Origin: Thalassospira povalilytica
GTDB lineage: Bacteria > Pseudomonadota > Alphaproteobacteria > Rhodospirillales > Thalassospiraceae
DNA: 64,000 nt
Reading direction: 5' to 3'
NCBI RefSeq assembly: GCF_002844235.1
Contig: NZ_PGTS01000001.1
Location: forward strand, 1-64,000
Shown here: in pieces, positions 8,532 to 16,445 of the stretch
How the letters are laid out: every line of letters starts with the position of its first letter
Numbering within the stretch: the first letter of the stretch is position 1
Program-made: the position numbers and the translations under genes
Notes under the pieces: generated by a model
Databases searched by the model: none
Seen by the model: only the letters and a program-made list of their open reading frames with translations
What the model was told of the DNA's origin: nothing

Positions 8532-9533
8532 TTAGCCGCGAGGGGAAAGCCCGTGTTTTTCCAGAAGCCTGCGGAACTGATGGTAATTCAGATTGAGCAG
8601 CTTTGCGGCTTCGGTCTGGTTGTTGGCGGTTTGGGCGAGGGCCTGTTCGAGCAGTCTGATCTCGAAGTCTGCGACCTGTGATTTGAAATCAATCGCTTCG
8701 TGTATGCTGGGGGTGACCGGTGGGCTTACCTGTTTTTCAGGGGCGCGCGCGGTTTCAGACCAGATGTCCTCAAACGGATCGAGTTTGATGGTGGCAAGCG
8801 GTGCGTCTTCATCATCGGCAAGATAGATGCTGCGTTCAACCGCATTGCGTAATTCGCGGATATTGCCTGGCCAGTCATGGTGCAAAAGCTGATGGGTGGC
8901 ATGGGCGGAAAAGCCCGCAAAAACCGTGCGGCCAAGGCGCTTGGTCATATCAAGCGCGAACTGTTCGGCCAGCAAAAGGATATCATCAGACCTTTGACGG
9001 AGTGGTGGTACAGCGATGACGTCAAAGGCGAGGCGATCCAGAAGATCGGCGCGGAACTTCCCGGTTTTGGCCAGGTCGCGCAGGTTTTCATTTGTCACAC
9101 CAATGATGCGGGTATCAACATCAATGGTGTCCGACCCGCCAACGCGTTCGATTTCACCATATTCGACAACCCGCAGAAGCTTTTCCTGAACCACGGGGCT
9201 GGCGGTGGCGATTTCATCAAGAATGATGGTGCCGCCATGGGCACGTTCAAACCGCCCGATATGACGTTTGGTCGCCCCGGTAAAGGCGCCGGCTTCGTGG
9301 CCGAACAGTTCGGTATCAAGCAGGGTTTCCGATAGGGCCGCACAATTGACCTTGACCAACGGACCACCCCAGCGGCGTGAGAGGTAATGCAGGCGGGCGG
9401 CAATCAGTTCCTTGCCCGATCCGCGTTCGCCAATGACAAGGCACGGCCGATCAATCGGCGCCAGACGCGAAACATGTTCGAGGGCGGCCAGAAATACGGG
9501 ATCTTCGCCCAATATCGGTTGCAAGCTATCCAT
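8532..9533 (-). CDS. pspF: PspF, sigma-54 activator of the phage-shock operon
   Basis: A 333-residue AAA+ enhancer-binding protein that drives sigma-54 transcription of psp genes under envelope stress. It has no N-terminal receiver or sensor domain, as in PspF of enterobacteria. Visible are Walker A GERGSGKE (35-42), the sigma-54 contact loop GAFTGA (82-87), Walker B ILDE (about 104-107), and a C-terminal Fis-type helix-turn-helix around NNQTEAAKLLNLNYHQFRRL. The frame extends upstream to TTG 9563, but ATG 9533 gives the family N-terminus. It is divergent from pspA across a sigma-54 promoter; its activity is normally held off by PspA. Confidence 0.92.
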   Translation of the reverse strand: MDSLQPILGEDPVFLAALEHVSRLAPIDRPCLVIGERGSGKELIAARLHYLSRRWGGPLVKVNCAALSETLLDTELFGHEAGAFTGATKRHIGRFERAHGGTIILDEIATASPVVQEKLLRVVEYGEIERVGGSDTIDVDTRIIGVTNENLRDLAKTGKFRADLLDRLAFDVIAVPPLRQRSDDILLLAEQFALDMTKRLGRTVFAGFSAHATHQLLHHDWPGNIRELRNAVERSIYLADDEDAPLATIKLDPFEDIWSETARAPEKQVSPPVTPSIHEAIDFKSQVADFEIRLLEQALAQTANNQTEAAKLLNLNYHQFRRLLEKHGLSPRG

Positions 9534-9634
9534 TTCGCGAAAAACGTTATCGGAAAACGACAATAATGTCGCGATAAATGTAATGTCCAGAGGTGGGGAA
9601 TCTGTAAGTCATTGATTTTATTCATTTCCAAAAC

Positions 9635-9650
9635 TGGCACGGCATTTGAT
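9635..9650 (+). promoter_or_regulatory. Sigma-54 promoter of pspA
   Basis: TGGCAC at 9635-9640, five bases, then TTGAT at 9646-9650 matches the -24/-12 consensus TGGCAC-N5-TTGC(A/T) except for A instead of C in the -12 element. It lies 52 bp upstream of pspA, downstream of the divergent pspF start, which is where psp operons carry it. PspF would bind in the 100 bp between pspF and this site. Confidence 0.8.
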
Positions 9651-9702
9651 ATAGAGAATGCAGAAGTTTTACCGTCCCCCGATGAAGTAAGGAGATCAGA
9701 CA

Positions 9703-10368
9703 ATGGGCGTGTTTTCGCGTTTGTCCGATATCGTAAATGCCAACATCAACGCGCTTCTGGATCGTGCCGAAGATCCGGAAAAAATGGTGCGCCTGATGAT
9801 CCAGGAAATGGAAGATACGCTGGTTGAAGTCCGGTCCGCTGCCGTCAAGGCGATTGCCGATAAAAAGGAAGTCGAGCGCAAGCTTAAAAAACTGCATGAC
9901 GGTCAGCTTGAATGGGAAACCAAAGCCGAGTTTGCTGTTTCCAAGGGCCGCGATGATCTGGCCAAGGGGGCGCTAATGGCGCGCCGCCGTCTGGCCGATC
10001 AGAGCGTTGTGCTTGAGCGCGAACTTGAAGTGATCGAGGAAACCCTTGGCAAATTTGACGAGGATCTCAACAAGTTGCAGAACAAGCTCAATGAAGCAAA
10101 AGGCAAGCAGCGTGCGGTGGAAATCCGTATGCAGACCGCTGAAAAGCGTGTCAAAATGAAAGAAAAGCTTCATTCCGGTCAGATTGACGAAGCGCTTTTG
10201 CGTTATGAGCAGATGGAACGCCGGATTGACGAGCTTGAAGCAAATGCGGACTCCTGGGACCTTGGTCGCGGGCAGAGCCTTGAAGAGCAGTTCGAGGATC
10301 TTGAAGCCGAGCTCGGGATCGAAGATGATCTCAAAGAGCTTAAGGCGCGCGTAAAGAAAGATAAATAA
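9703..10368 (+). CDS. pspA: Phage shock protein A
   Basis: A 221-residue IM30/PspA-family protein, almost the length of the E. coli protein. It begins with the amphipathic helix MGVFSRLSDIVNANINALLD that binds stressed inner membrane; the rest is nearly all charged coiled coil with long Glu/Lys/Arg heptads. It acts as a peripheral inner-membrane effector that preserves the proton-motive force and as an inhibitor of PspF. A strong AAGGAG site precedes the ATG. It is the first gene of the operon behind the sigma-54 promoter. Confidence 0.95.
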   Translation: MGVFSRLSDIVNANINALLDRAEDPEKMVRLMIQEMEDTLVEVRSAAVKAIADKKEVERKLKKLHDGQLEWETKAEFAVSKGRDDLAKGALMARRRLADQSVVLERELEVIEETLGKFDEDLNKLQNKLNEAKGKQRAVEIRMQTAEKRVKMKEKLHSGQIDEALLRYEQMERRIDELEANADSWDLGRGQSLEEQFEDLEAELGIEDDLKELKARVKKDK

Positions 10369-10423
10369 TCATTGGTTTGTGTGTTTCGGCACGTAGGCCA
10401 GCACAAGGAAGAAGCTGTCAGAT

Positions 10424-10672
10424 ATGTGGGCGATTGCCGTACCCTTGATTGTATTCGTTGCCGTTGTTGGCCCGGTCTGGGTGGTGTTTCATTACATCAC
10501 CGTCTGGAAACGGATGAAGGCAGAGCAACGCGCACAGAACCCCGAACAAACCGCCCGTGAACAGGAAATGGTGGCGGGGCTCAAAAAGCGGGCAGCGAAG
10601 CTTGAATCCCGTGTCGAAACACTTGAACGCCTGTTAGATGCCGAGGTTGCCGAATGGAGGAACAGGATATGA
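10424..10672 (+). CDS. pspB: Phage shock protein B
   Basis: An 82-residue inner-membrane protein with one N-terminal transmembrane helix (about residues 3-25), then a basic segment and a leucine-zipper-like coiled coil around KKRAAKLESRVETLERLL. This is the PspB layout. In E. coli PspB with PspC senses envelope stress and releases PspA from PspF. A GGAAG site precedes the ATG, and the stop overlaps the next start as ATGA. Confidence 0.88.
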   Translation: MWAIAVPLIVFVAVVGPVWVVFHYITVWKRMKAEQRAQNPEQTAREQEMVAGLKKRAAKLESRVETLERLLDAEVAEWRNRI

Positions 10673-11253
10673 CTGCCCAGCAAGCTGCTGCCGGAAACGG
10701 ATTTGGGCGCGGTCACACGAAAAACGCGCGTCACGGATGCCGGTTTGCCAATCACAGTCACGATGGCAAGAAATGCCACGGGGTGATCGGGCGGACCACG
10801 CGGGGAATTTCCCAGGCCTTTGGCATTCCGCGCAAAGGGGTTCTGGTTGCTTTCATTCTGATCCTGATTTTCAGTTTCCCGGTCGGGGTGATGTTGTTTG
10901 GTCTTGCATGGGCCTATGTGCATCATCCGGAATGGTTTGACGGATTGCGTGGCAAGTTGCGCGGATCATCGCGCCGTGCCCAGGCCAAAGCCCAGGCCCA
11001 GGCCCGTGCGGCCAAAACCGATGACACGCATGACAACCCGACCGTGGGTGTCGATTACGAAGAAAGCTGGATGGAAGAACTGCGCGAGCAGTTTGACGAT
11101 CTGGAACGCCGCACCGGATCGATGGAAAGCTTTGTGGCGTCCGGCGATTATCAGGTCGCATCCGAACTTGAGAAAATGAAAAAAGACGACGCATCGCAAG
11201 CCGCCAAAAAGGACTGTGATGATGCCAATAAACCCGAAGAACCAAAGGCATAA
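10669..11253 (+). CDS. Third psp operon protein, PspC-like membrane protein
   Basis: A 194-residue protein. ATG 10669 is chosen because GGAGG lies eight bases ahead and it overlaps the pspB stop. It has one strong transmembrane segment (about 57-83) starting GVLVAFILILIFSFPVGVML, a WAYVHHPEWF exit, and a long charged C-terminal coiled coil. Position suggests the PspC role. The usual PspC signature (an LAGVCGGLA-like stretch) is not obvious, and the N-terminal 40 residues carry a Cys/His cluster (Cys24, His29, His31, Cys36, His37) not expected in PspC. Either a diverged PspC or an unrelated psp accessory protein. Confidence 0.55.
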   Translation: MTAQQAAAGNGFGRGHTKNARHGCRFANHSHDGKKCHGVIGRTTRGISQAFGIPRKGVLVAFILILIFSFPVGVMLFGLAWAYVHHPEWFDGLRGKLRGSSRRAQAKAQAQARAAKTDDTHDNPTVGVDYEESWMEELREQFDDLERRTGSMESFVASGDYQVASELEKMKKDDASQAAKKDCDDANKPEEPKA

Positions 11254-11346
11254 GTCTTTGGCCTGACGGTCCAGAAGATTGACGGCGGTTTCAGCTTTCC
11301 CCAATCCCCCCTCGCGTTTTAACGCAATGAGGTCGCCGTCAAACAT

Positions 11347-11380
11347 AAAACCGGATCACATATGTGATCCGGTTTTTCTT
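11347..11380 (+). terminator. Intrinsic terminator of the psp operon
   Basis: A perfect inverted repeat, AAAACCGGATCACA on the left and TGTGATCCGGTTTT on the right around a TA centre, followed by TTTCTTTTT. It lies 93 bp after the third psp gene and isolates the psp operon from the cluster that follows. Its A-rich left flank could let it act on the minus strand too, but no minus-strand gene ends here. Confidence 0.88.
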
Positions 11381-11505
11381 TTTGTTCGCAGTTCCTTGCG
11401 GAAAAATTCCCAAATAGCGTTTATCACTATACCTAATTTAAAGGTTTTACCGGCAAAGTCGGCGAAAAGGCCCATATATGGGATGCTGCTTTTGGGGAAT
11501 TATGC

Positions 11506-12882
11506 ATGGCGACCATGATTGAACATCCCGGCGAACAGGATTTCCTGCACCGGTTGCTGTTGGATAATCCGTGGTGGGACGGGGTCACCGATGATGTGGT
11601 GCAGGGATTGCCCCAGCGCGCCTTTTTCAAGCGGTTCTGGTCGGCCATTGAAAAGCATGACGGGCAAAAGGCCGTGGTCCTGACCGGCCCGCGCGGGGTT
11701 GGCAAAACCGTGATGTTGCGCCAGGCGGTGGCCGAACTTTTGAATGCCGACACGCCAAGACGCCATGTTTGCTATATCTCGCTGGAACATCCGCTGTTTC
11801 TGGAAATTGATCTGCCGCGTTTGCCAAAATTACTGCGATCGATGCGCGGTATTTCGGCTGATCATCCGTTATGGCTTTTTATCGACGAGGTTTCCTATCA
11901 GCGTGATTGGGAGGACCGGCTTGCACGGTTGATCGTTGCCGATCCGATGCTGCGCGTGGTGGCGGTTAGTGCGCTCGCACCCGGTGCCGACAGTGCCGGG
12001 CATATTCAAAGCCTGTTTTTACCCCCCTTCAGCTTTGCCGAATATCTTGAGCAAAAGGGCATTGCCCCAAGTGACGTTTTGCCCGAAACGCCAAATGTCG
12101 GGCGTTATACCGCCGATGTGCCGGACGGTCTGGTGGCGCTTAATGATCTGTTTGAAGATTACATCAATGAAGGCGGCTTCCACGATGCCAATGGCGAAGC
12201 CGGGGCCATTCACCGATCCCTTCATTCCGATCTGCCGGGGCTGCACGGGATTTCAAGCCCGTCGGACTTGCATCGGTTGTTTGCGCTTCTGGCATATAAT
12301 ACTGGGTCGGAATTCTCGATTGAGACATTGGCGCGCGAACTTGATATCGCCAAAAACACGCTGCGCCGGTATCTGGAATATCTTGAAAGTGCCTGGCTTG
12401 TGCGCCGTCTGGAACGTGTTGATCAGGATGCCAAGCCGTTCCAGCGTGCGGTGGCGTTCAAGGTTCATCTGATCCATCCGGGATTGCGCAGTGGTCTGAT
12501 TGGCGGGCGGGCATCTGATAGTGCGACGATCACGCGACTGGCCGAAACCGCGATCCAGACCCAGTTTCTGACATCGAGTGTCGGGATGGAAAGCCTGTAT
12601 TATGCGCGCTGGGGCCATTACGAGGTGCCGTTTGTGTTCCTTGATCGTCGGTCGGGCACGCCGTTATTTGCCTATCACTGTCTGTGGCGCGATGAGGCGA
12701 TCCGCAAGCCCAAGGAAATCCGGGCACTGGTCAATTTCCGGGGCAGTCATGCCTTGCCACTGGGGGCGTTTGTTCTGACCAAGGCGCAATGGCATGGCGG
12801 CAAACTGGGTGGTGTGCCGATGCGGTTTGAGCCAGCCAGTGTGCTGGCACTGCGGATCGGGCTTGAATTTTCACAGCTTTAA
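11506..12882 (+). CDS. AAA-type ATPase, DUF4143-like
   Basis: A 458-residue cytoplasmic P-loop ATPase resembling the AAA_14/DUF4143 family. Walker A is GPRGVGKT (61-68) and Walker B LWLFIDEVS (Asp127, Glu128). The middle contains the PPFSFAEYL motif typical of the family, then a winged-helix-like segment (SIETLARELDIAKNTLRRYL). The C-terminus (YYARWGHYEVPFVFLD) resembles the degenerate nuclease-like domain in which DUF4143 proteins end. Function is unknown. ATG 11506 and ATG 11515 are both possible. It begins a tightly packed plus-strand cluster running to 15121. Confidence 0.7.
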   Translation: MATMIEHPGEQDFLHRLLLDNPWWDGVTDDVVQGLPQRAFFKRFWSAIEKHDGQKAVVLTGPRGVGKTVMLRQAVAELLNADTPRRHVCYISLEHPLFLEIDLPRLPKLLRSMRGISADHPLWLFIDEVSYQRDWEDRLARLIVADPMLRVVAVSALAPGADSAGHIQSLFLPPFSFAEYLEQKGIAPSDVLPETPNVGRYTADVPDGLVALNDLFEDYINEGGFHDANGEAGAIHRSLHSDLPGLHGISSPSDLHRLFALLAYNTGSEFSIETLARELDIAKNTLRRYLEYLESAWLVRRLERVDQDAKPFQRAVAFKVHLIHPGLRSGLIGGRASDSATITRLAETAIQTQFLTSSVGMESLYYARWGHYEVPFVFLDRRSGTPLFAYHCLWRDEAIRKPKEIRALVNFRGSHALPLGAFVLTKAQWHGGKLGGVPMRFEPASVLALRIGLEFSQL

Positions 12883-12906
12883 CCTTGCCGATCAGGAGGC
12901 GTTCCG

Positions 12907-13518
12907 TTGGGCATGTTCGGGTCTCGGATGATGGTACGGGTCTCAATGATCTCGCAGATTTTGCAGGTCGGGGCGGTATCGTGCGTTCTGATGCTGTCGG
13001 GGATTGCTCGGGCTGATCAGATTTGCCCGGCCAAACCGCATTGGAGCGATACCGAGCCCGCGATCAATCTGGCGCATGTGTTTTGTGGCGAAGTGAAATC
13101 CAATGGCCGTGCCGCCGGGTTTCATGCCCGGCCGGACGGGATTAATCCGGGATCGGTCAGATCGGTCGACATCACCCAGCCCGCCAATGCGAACGGGGTG
13201 TATGCCGGCATGGTGACTTTCGCCAATCCCCATACCAAGTCGGGCGGATCGGGTGGGCGTGATCCGGTGAAGTTTTCAAGCATCTTTCCCGACAGCTGTG
13301 ACGATGATCAGATCGTGGCATCGATCCTTTATGCCTATGAAAATCGTACGGACTGTCCGGCGGGATCGCCTGGTTGGTGGCAATGCGGACTGAACCGGCC
13401 GATGGAGGCCGCGTCATCTGCCGGGCTTTGTGTGGGTGATGATCCCGACGGGGTTTTCATGATCGCGATCGGGTTGCTGCGTGACGGGCGGATCAACACC
13501 GCCTTTCCGCTGCGCTAG
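12907..13518 (+). CDS. Secreted EndoU-family nuclease
   Basis: A 203-residue protein. TTG 12907 is taken as start because AGGAGG lies seven bases upstream; ATG 12913 is the alternative. Residues 1-36 form a Sec signal peptide ending SGIARA. The mature part matches the EndoU fold of bacterial toxins: AHVFCGEV with His57, GFHAR with His73, KFSSIFPDS with Lys122 and Ser124-Ser125, and a C-terminal GRINTAFPL with Thr198. These are the catalytic and scaffold positions of EndoU RNases. Several cysteines suggest disulphides outside the cytoplasm. EndoU domains usually cap large polymorphic toxins; here the domain stands alone with its own signal peptide. The next gene may encode its immunity protein. 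Confidence 0.75.
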   Translation: MGMFGSRMMVRVSMISQILQVGAVSCVLMLSGIARADQICPAKPHWSDTEPAINLAHVFCGEVKSNGRAAGFHARPDGINPGSVRSVDITQPANANGVYAGMVTFANPHTKSGGSGGRDPVKFSSIFPDSCDDDQIVASILYAYENRTDCPAGSPGWWQCGLNRPMEAASSAGLCVGDDPDGVFMIAIGLLRDGRINTAFPLR

Positions 13519-13560
13519 GTTCAGGATCAGGGGCAGGATCAGGATCAGGGGGATCGGGTG

Positions 13561-13902
13561 ATGAGCGCAGACAGGACGGGTGACCTTAAGGTTCCCGATT
13601 GGCCGGGGCGGCGGGCGGATGATCCGGGCCATGACCGGATTGCCGCGATGCTGGTTCTTGATATTGGCAATGCACCGCAATGGGCAGGCCGGGTCGCGCG
13701 CGAGATCGAGGATGTTGTTACAGGGACATCAAGTGGTTGGGAAATGGTAATGAATGCCCATATCCTTACTGTGGGCAAAGACAAATCAGGCATATCATCA
13801 GCCGATGACGCGATGGGGGATGATCCGGTCGAGGTTGCGACCGCGGACCTGATGGCGGCATTGGCAGCCTGGATTGAGCGGATTGAACAGGGCGCATCGT
13901 AA
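13561..13902 (+). CDS. Small acidic protein, candidate EndoU immunity protein
   Basis: A 113-residue soluble acidic protein without a signal peptide; ATG 13561 (or GTG 13558) follows an AGGGGG site. I do not recognise the family. It has a helical N-half, a central segment SSGWEMVMNAHILTV that looks like a beta hairpin, and a C-terminal helix around DLMAALAAWIERIEQ. Size, acidity, cytosolic location and position 42 bp after an EndoU gene are what an immunity protein would show, so that role is proposed by context only. The spacer contains iterated CAGGATCAGG (13521-13551). Confidence 0.5.
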   Translation: MSADRTGDLKVPDWPGRRADDPGHDRIAAMLVLDIGNAPQWAGRVAREIEDVVTGTSSGWEMVMNAHILTVGKDKSGISSADDAMGDDPVEVATADLMAALAAWIERIEQGAS

Positions 13903-13954
13903 AATGGCGTGTTTGTCAGGTCGGATCGGACCGGAAAAGGAATGCGGGCGGCAG

Positions 13955-15121
13955 ATGGGGCTGTTTTTCACAAAGGCACAAGGCGGTATCGGGCGACTGG
14001 CAACGCGGATCTGTGTTGTCGGGCTGATGGCTGTGATGGTGGTTGGCGCGGGCATCGGGACGGCCAGCGCCCAGGGGAATGGCAAGGATCCGGGCGATCC
14101 GCTTGAGATCTTTTTGCATCAATATCTTGAACATGCGGGGCTTCCGGGCGGGGTGATCGGCATCGGATATGGCACGGGACAGGTGCGCTATGCCGCCAGC
14201 GGATATGCAACGGTTGGTCCCGATGTCGGCATGACGGCAGATCGGCAGTTTTATATCGGGTCGCTGACCAAAATGATGACGGCGGTTGTGACCCTGCAAC
14301 TGGCATCGGAAAAACGGATCAATCTGTCCGATCCGATTGCCAAATATCTGCCCGAAGAATTCGAAGGCCGAATTGCCAATGCCCGAAATGCGACCATTCG
14401 TGACCTTTTGCGCAACAGTTCAGGTATTCCCGATTATCTTGACGGGGAATTCTTTTTCCAGCTTGTCGGGCGTGATCCGCAGCATGGCTGGCGAAATGTC
14501 GAGTTGCTGCCATTGATTGCCGATCGGGACGCCTATTTCGAAGCGGGGAAAAGCTATGCCCCGTCAAACAGCAATTTCATCCTGCTCGGCGTGATGATCG
14601 AAGCGGTCGAAGGCGATCATATCGAAAAGGTATTTAACCGCCGCATTTTCGAACCGGCCGAAATGGCCAATACATCCTTTGGCCGCTATCCGCGACCGGA
14701 TCTTTTGGCCCATGGCTTTGATGATGCGGACGGGGACGGGCAGCTTGAAGATGTCACGGATTTCGATGTCGGCGATCAGCTGGCCGATGGCGGTGTGATT
14801 TCAACGGCCGAGGATATGGTAAAGTTCGCCCGTGCCCTGTTTGTTGACGGGGTGTTGCTGGGTCCCAATGCGATCAAGCGTGCGACTTCTGATGCGGCCT
14901 TTGCCGGTGAAGGGTCTTATGGTTATGGGCTTATGATCGGGTCAAGTGACTGGGGGCCGGTTTGGGGGCATGACGGGATCTATTTCGGCTATTCCGCCGA
15001 ATTTTCATGGTTCCCCGATCAGGATACGGTGGTGGTGTTTCTGGCAAATGGCCGCGCCCTTAACGAGGTCCCCAATGTCACGGGGATGCTGATGACCGGG
15101 ATATTTGGCAAGCCGCAATAG
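13955..15121 (+). CDS. Secreted serine hydrolase, class C beta-lactamase family
   Basis: A 388-residue exported protein of the beta-lactamase/penicillin-binding-protein-like hydrolase family. ATG 13955 gives a signal peptide with a basic start and hydrophobic core ending TASA; open frame upstream starts only with TTG or a poorly placed ATG. The nucleophile motif is SLTK (in YIGSLTKMMTA) and the third motif is HDG (in VWGHDGIYFGY). The second motif, normally YxN, reads YAPSN, so the tyrosine is displaced by two residues or lost. Activity may be DD-peptidase, esterase or lactamase; sequence does not say. It is last in the cluster from 11506. Confidence 0.78.
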   Translation: MGLFFTKAQGGIGRLATRICVVGLMAVMVVGAGIGTASAQGNGKDPGDPLEIFLHQYLEHAGLPGGVIGIGYGTGQVRYAASGYATVGPDVGMTADRQFYIGSLTKMMTAVVTLQLASEKRINLSDPIAKYLPEEFEGRIANARNATIRDLLRNSSGIPDYLDGEFFFQLVGRDPQHGWRNVELLPLIADRDAYFEAGKSYAPSNSNFILLGVMIEAVEGDHIEKVFNRRIFEPAEMANTSFGRYPRPDLLAHGFDDADGDGQLEDVTDFDVGDQLADGGVISTAEDMVKFARALFVDGVLLGPNAIKRATSDAAFAGEGSYGYGLMIGSSDWGPVWGHDGIYFGYSAEFSWFPDQDTVVVFLANGRALNEVPNVTGMLMTGIFGKPQ

Positions 15122-15172
15122 CGATATGTGCGAAATGTGCGAAGGCCATTGCGGTGCCGATCAAATGGATGG

Positions 15173-16216
15173 TCACATTGGTGGTTGGCTTTCCGGATCA
15201 AGAAGCGCGCTGCTTTGGCGGACCTGAAGGGCGGGTTCTTCGGCAATCACGACATTCTGCCCCAGTGCATAATTGCGCAATTGGCGATAAACCAGTTCCC
15301 CGATCCGATAAAAATCAATGGCGACATAGCCGTCAATGGTGCCATTGGCAGTCAATTCTTCCTGTTCGTCGGTCGGGCTGCCGGTTGCCATGAACAGTTT
15401 GGGTGCGCGCGGGCCCGATGCGGTGATGATTTTGCTCAGCCGTTTGGTGTCGCCGAGAAGCCAGTCACCGACCGGCACAATGAAATCAAGTGTCGGGTTC
15501 TGAATTGCCTGGGACAATTGTGCAAGGCCGAGTTCCTCGTCACCGCGATTGAAAAGCGGACAGCGTTCATCTTCGCGCCAGCCATTTTCCCCCTTAAGGG
15601 CTGCTGGCGGATGAAGGGGGGCTGGCATGTCATCGGGAACCGGAAGTGTCCCGCGCAAGGTATGGCGAATGCCGGCAATCCGTTCATTGAGATTGGGGTC
15701 AAAGCGGCCGCCGCTGATGATGCAGATCCGTGCGCCATCAGGGCGGACAGATTTAAGCAATTCGGCAAGCCGGGTGCCGATTTCAAAATTGTCGGGCCCG
15801 ATATAGGTCCGGCGCAAATGGCGGTCCGGATTTTCAAGATCGGAATCAAACGTGATGACGGGGATTTTGTTGGCGTGTGCTTTTGGCAGGCCGTCCTGGG
15901 CGATGAAGGATGAATTGGTTACCGAAATCGCAATACCGTCGACATTCATGTCGATGGCCTTGTGAATGGCATCGCGCTGTCCGCGGAAATAGCCGATCTG
16001 TGTGTCGCCCATATGCAGGCATTCATCACCGTTGCGCAGGGCCGCATCATGGCAGCCGCGCCAGGCGGTGATAAAATTGACATCTTCGATATCCTTGGAA
16101 ATCAGGCTGAATTTAAGGGGTCTGGCCGATGTCATCTGTGCGTACAGGCACAGCATGAACAGGGTCAGGATCGCGGCTTTCATTCCAGATCGCGTGATGG
16201 GTAGTGATGCGAACAT
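15173..16216 (-). CDS. Periplasmic sugar-binding-type solute-binding protein
   Basis: A 347-residue exported protein of the RbsB-like periplasmic binding protein family (Peripla_BP_4). ATG 16216 follows CGGAG at seven bases and gives a signal peptide ending MTSA; a GTG at 16252 lacks such a site. Two-lobe binding-protein features are visible: MNVDGIAISVTNSSF, IPVITFDSDLENPD, TYIGPDNFEIG and PDGARICIISGG are the usual strand-turn elements. No permease or ATPase genes adjoin it, so it may pair with a transporter elsewhere or with a sensor or chemoreceptor. It is convergent with the serine hydrolase gene. Confidence 0.75.
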   Translation of the reverse strand: MFASLPITRSGMKAAILTLFMLCLYAQMTSARPLKFSLISKDIEDVNFITAWRGCHDAALRNGDECLHMGDTQIGYFRGQRDAIHKAIDMNVDGIAISVTNSSFIAQDGLPKAHANKIPVITFDSDLENPDRHLRRTYIGPDNFEIGTRLAELLKSVRPDGARICIISGGRFDPNLNERIAGIRHTLRGTLPVPDDMPAPLHPPAALKGENGWREDERCPLFNRGDEELGLAQLSQAIQNPTLDFIVPVGDWLLGDTKRLSKIITASGPRAPKLFMATGSPTDEQEELTANGTIDGYVAIDFYRIGELVYRQLRNYALGQNVVIAEEPALQVRQSSALLDPESQPPM

Positions 16217-16405
16217 TTTGGCTCCGGTGATGGAGCCAGGCTTTTCTCCCACCCGGTGTTTTTACCGGCTTTTTCTGATGATACGGGCATGCGGCGATGC
16301 CGGATCGTTTCTGCGCTTATATGTGGTGACGGGGGATCTGTTTGACCACCATTAGTGGTTGCTAAATTTCATTATGCATTCGGCGCATGACTGATAGAAT
16401 GATAA

Positions 16406-16423
16406 TAGTTAGAATCCTAACTA
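16406..16423. promoter_or_regulatory. Inverted repeat, probable MarR operator
   Basis: TAGTTAG-AATC-CTAACTA, perfect 7-base arms with a 4-base spacer, 22 bp ahead of the marR-type start. Position and size fit an autoregulatory MarR-family operator controlling the efflux operon that follows. Confidence 0.65.
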
Positions 16424-16445
16424 ATTTTCTGGTATCATCAGGGTC

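Noticed and set aside
15128-15913. 261-codon plus-strand open frame opposite the periplasmic binding protein gene
   Set aside because: No ribosome site at the start, no domain; the minus-strand gene has a signal peptide and family motifs.
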